Below, piece by piece: positions 32,310-33,380 of a stretch of DNA of 33,380 nt. A model generated the notes under the pieces. It was not told the origin of the DNA. It searched no databases and was given only the letters and a program-made list of their open reading frames with translations. The position numbers and the translations under genes are program-made. This DNA is from Klebsiella pneumoniae. Its GTDB lineage: Bacteria; Verrucomicrobiota; Verrucomicrobiia; Limisphaerales; SXTU01. The stretch is from NCBI GenBank assembly GCA_943330855.2, contig CALQJI020000057.1, forward strand, positions 1 through 33,380. The letters run 5' to 3'. The stretch's first letter is position 1. Each line of letters opens with the position of its first letter.

Positions 32310-32846
32310 ATGCGCCATCTTAAACGCACCGCCAAACTGGGCCGCACAGGAGAGCATCGCAATGCGATGCTAGCAAACATGGTCTGTAGCCTAATTAAAT
32401 CCAAACGGATCACTACCACTCTCGCAAAAGCTAAAGTCTTGCGCCCGGTGGTGGAGAAGTTGGTCACCATTGGACGCCGAGCCAATCGGGCCTTAGCAGC
32501 CGCTGAAGCCGCCGACGATAACAAGAAGGCAGCCCTGATTGCTGAAAGTGTGCATTGCCGCCGACTCGTTGCTGCGCGTGTGCGACAACAACCCCGCAGC
32601 CACTTCAAGGGAACGCCCACCGTTAAAGGAAAGGTGCTCCGCGACAAGTGGCGTGAGAACGAAGACGTAATACATATTCTCTTCGACAAGATCGCTCCGC
32701 TATTCAAAACTCGCGAAGGTGGCTATACACGTATTCTCATGCTTGGAGAACGTCAGGGCGACGCCGCGCAACTCGCAATTATTGAGTTCGTGGATAGTGA
32801 TTCTCCAGCACCGGTCGATTCCACCAAGGTGGAAGTAGCTAGCTAA
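32310..32846 (+). CDS. rplQ: 50S ribosomal protein L17 with internal insertion and C-terminal tail
   Basis: 178 residues against about 115-130 usually. MRHLKRTAKLGRTGEHRNAML, LIKSKRITTTLAKAKVLRPVVEKLVTIGRRA and the C-terminal PLFKTREGGYTRILMLGERQGDAAQLAIIEFV are normal. Between them, residues about 63-118 include an insertion (ALAAAEAADDNKKAALIAES and a basic stretch RQQPRSHFKG) not found in short L17 proteins; an acidic Pro-containing tail of about 15 residues ends it. L17 lies at the tunnel exit. It is the last gene before the strong terminator. Confidence 0.96.
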   Translation: MRHLKRTAKLGRTGEHRNAMLANMVCSLIKSKRITTTLAKAKVLRPVVEKLVTIGRRANRALAAAEAADDNKKAALIAESVHCRRLVAARVRQQPRSHFKGTPTVKGKVLRDKWRENEDVIHILFDKIAPLFKTREGGYTRILMLGERQGDAAQLAIIEFVDSDSPAPVDSTKVEVAS

Positions 32847-32870
32847 ACGCTCATCTCATTTAATTTTCTC

Positions 32871-32900
32871 AAAACCCGCTCTGATAGAGCGGGTTTTTTT
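32871..32900 (+). terminator. Rho-independent terminator of the ribosomal cluster
   Basis: AAAACCCGCTCT (32871-32882), loop GAT and AGAGCGGGTTTT (32886-32897) form a perfect 12-bp stem running into a seven-T tract. It starts 25 bases after the rplQ stop. The A-run on the other side would also let it work in reverse. Confidence 0.95.
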
Positions 32901-32931
32901 GTAACCATCGTTCACAACAGGAACTACCTTA

Positions 32932-33380
32932 GAGCCTGTCTGAAAATTGGCGTTTGTCGGATTGATGTTAGAAATCCGCTGGGCCGCGTGAAATTGGCGA
33001 TGAAAAAAAGCGCGTGAATGACTTGACATAGCGCACCGACATGGCGCTTTCAAATCTCAGCGCAGCGCTCTCGGGGCGATGAAAATCGCTACCTACGCCA
33101 CCAGTCTCACGGACGCCCAATGGGCTTTCCTCAAACCGATGCTCCCCAAGCCCAGCAAGCGCGGCCGCCCGCCCACCGACCGGCGGTGCATCTTGGATGC
33201 GATCCTCTACGTGGTCAAAGGCGGCATCCAGTGGCGCTTGTTGCCCGCCCACTTCCCGCCTTGGAAGACCGTCTATCACGTCTTTCGCAAGTGGACGCTC
33301 GACCACACCTGGGAGGCGCTCAACGCCCAACTCCGCGCCCATGTGCGCGCCACCCAGGGCAAGCGGTGCCGGCCCACGGC
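32932..33380 (+). mobile_element. IS5-family insertion sequence, left part (cut by window end)
   Basis: GAGCCTGTCTGAAAATTGG at 32932-32950 looks like the terminal inverted repeat of IS5-type elements, preceded by TTA which could be part of a TNA target duplication. About 130 bases further a transposase gene begins. A TTGACA at 33023-33028 may serve as its -35 box but no good -10 box follows. The right end and duplication are outside the window. Confidence 0.7.
33079..33380 (+). CDS. IS5-family transposase, N-terminal part
   Basis: The frame opens at ATG 33079 and runs to the window edge (100 codons). SLTDAQWAFLKPMLPKP, GRPPTDRRCILDAILYVVKGGIQWRLLP, and FPPWKTVYHVFRKWTLDHTWE form the DUF4096-type N-terminal domain found in front of the DDE catalytic domain of IS5-family transposases. 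The catalytic residues lie beyond the window, so intactness is unknown. GC-rich codons contrast with the neighbouring ribosomal genes. Confidence 0.85.
   Translation, partial: MKIATYATSLTDAQWAFLKPMLPKPSKRGRPPTDRRCILDAILYVVKGGIQWRLLPAHFPPWKTVYHVFRKWTLDHTWEALNAQLRAHVRATQGKRCRPT

Noticed and set aside
1..33380. CRISPR array, prophage or defence island
   Set aside because: No regularly spaced direct repeats, cas genes, phage structural genes or toxin-antitoxin pairs were seen; the two 23-nt repeats at the left edge fit a transposon end.

Overview
The window looks like a chromosomal segment of a Gram-negative (diderm) bacterium of the Verrucomicrobiota, probably near the Pedosphaera/Limisphaera lineage. 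This rests on the mix of genes: a Tat-exported DUF1501 protein, heptose/LPS genes, LptE and BamD-like envelope proteins, and a transposase whose start resembles one I associate with that phylum. Translation starts almost never carry a Shine-Dalgarno sequence. The placement is inference; no rRNA gene is present to confirm it.

Layout. (1) 1-144: end of a mobile element, with the first 17 codons of a transposase/integrase-like gene on the minus strand and two 23-nt imperfect direct repeats. (2) 210-1759: an envelope pair on the plus strand, a BamD-like TPR protein and an LptE-like lipoprotein. (3) 1908-5797: a minus-strand run, transcribed DUF1501 protein, thiG, hldA, gmhB. (4) 5916-6047: a small unit with palindrome, promoter-like boxes, about 95 nt of sequence and a rho-independent terminator on the plus strand, where no protein gene needs one. 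It is read here as a candidate small RNA. (5) 6064-11650: an acetylxylan-esterase-like enzyme (minus), sigma-54 (plus) and two exported proteins of unknown role (plus). (6) 11726-16097: a large SF2 helicase and xylulokinase, both minus. (7) 16098-17738: about 1.6 kb without a convincing gene but rich in hairpins, ending in the leader of the ribosomal operon. (8) 17739-32846: the fused S10-spc-alpha cluster on the plus strand: rpsJ, rplC, rplD, rplW, rplB, rpsS, rplV, rpsC, rplP, rpmC, rpsQ, rplN, rplX, rplE, rpsN, rpsH, rplF, rplR, rpsE, rplO, secY, map, infA, rpmJ, rpsM, rpsK, rpsD, rpoA, rplQ, closed by a strong terminator at 32871-32900. rpmD (L30) and adk are missing from their usual places. 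(9) 32932-33380: left end of an IS5-family element, cut by the window end.

How the genes work together. The left half serves the cell envelope (heptose precursor synthesis, LPS and outer-membrane protein delivery), cofactor and sugar metabolism, and sigma-54 transcription. The right half builds the ribosome, the Sec translocon and the RNA polymerase alpha subunit. Base composition changes sharply: sampled lines give about 65% G+C on the left and about 40-45% in the ribosomal cluster, returning to GC-rich in the IS.

Most interesting observations: the candidate small RNA at 5953-6047, whose loop contains an exact anti-Shine-Dalgarno-like stretch; the near absence of Shine-Dalgarno sequences in the ribosomal cluster; the structured gene-free region before rpsJ; several long intergenic palindromes; extensions or insertions in S11, S5, L3 and L17; a divergent IF-1 overlapping map; and a GmhB lacking the usual zinc ligands.
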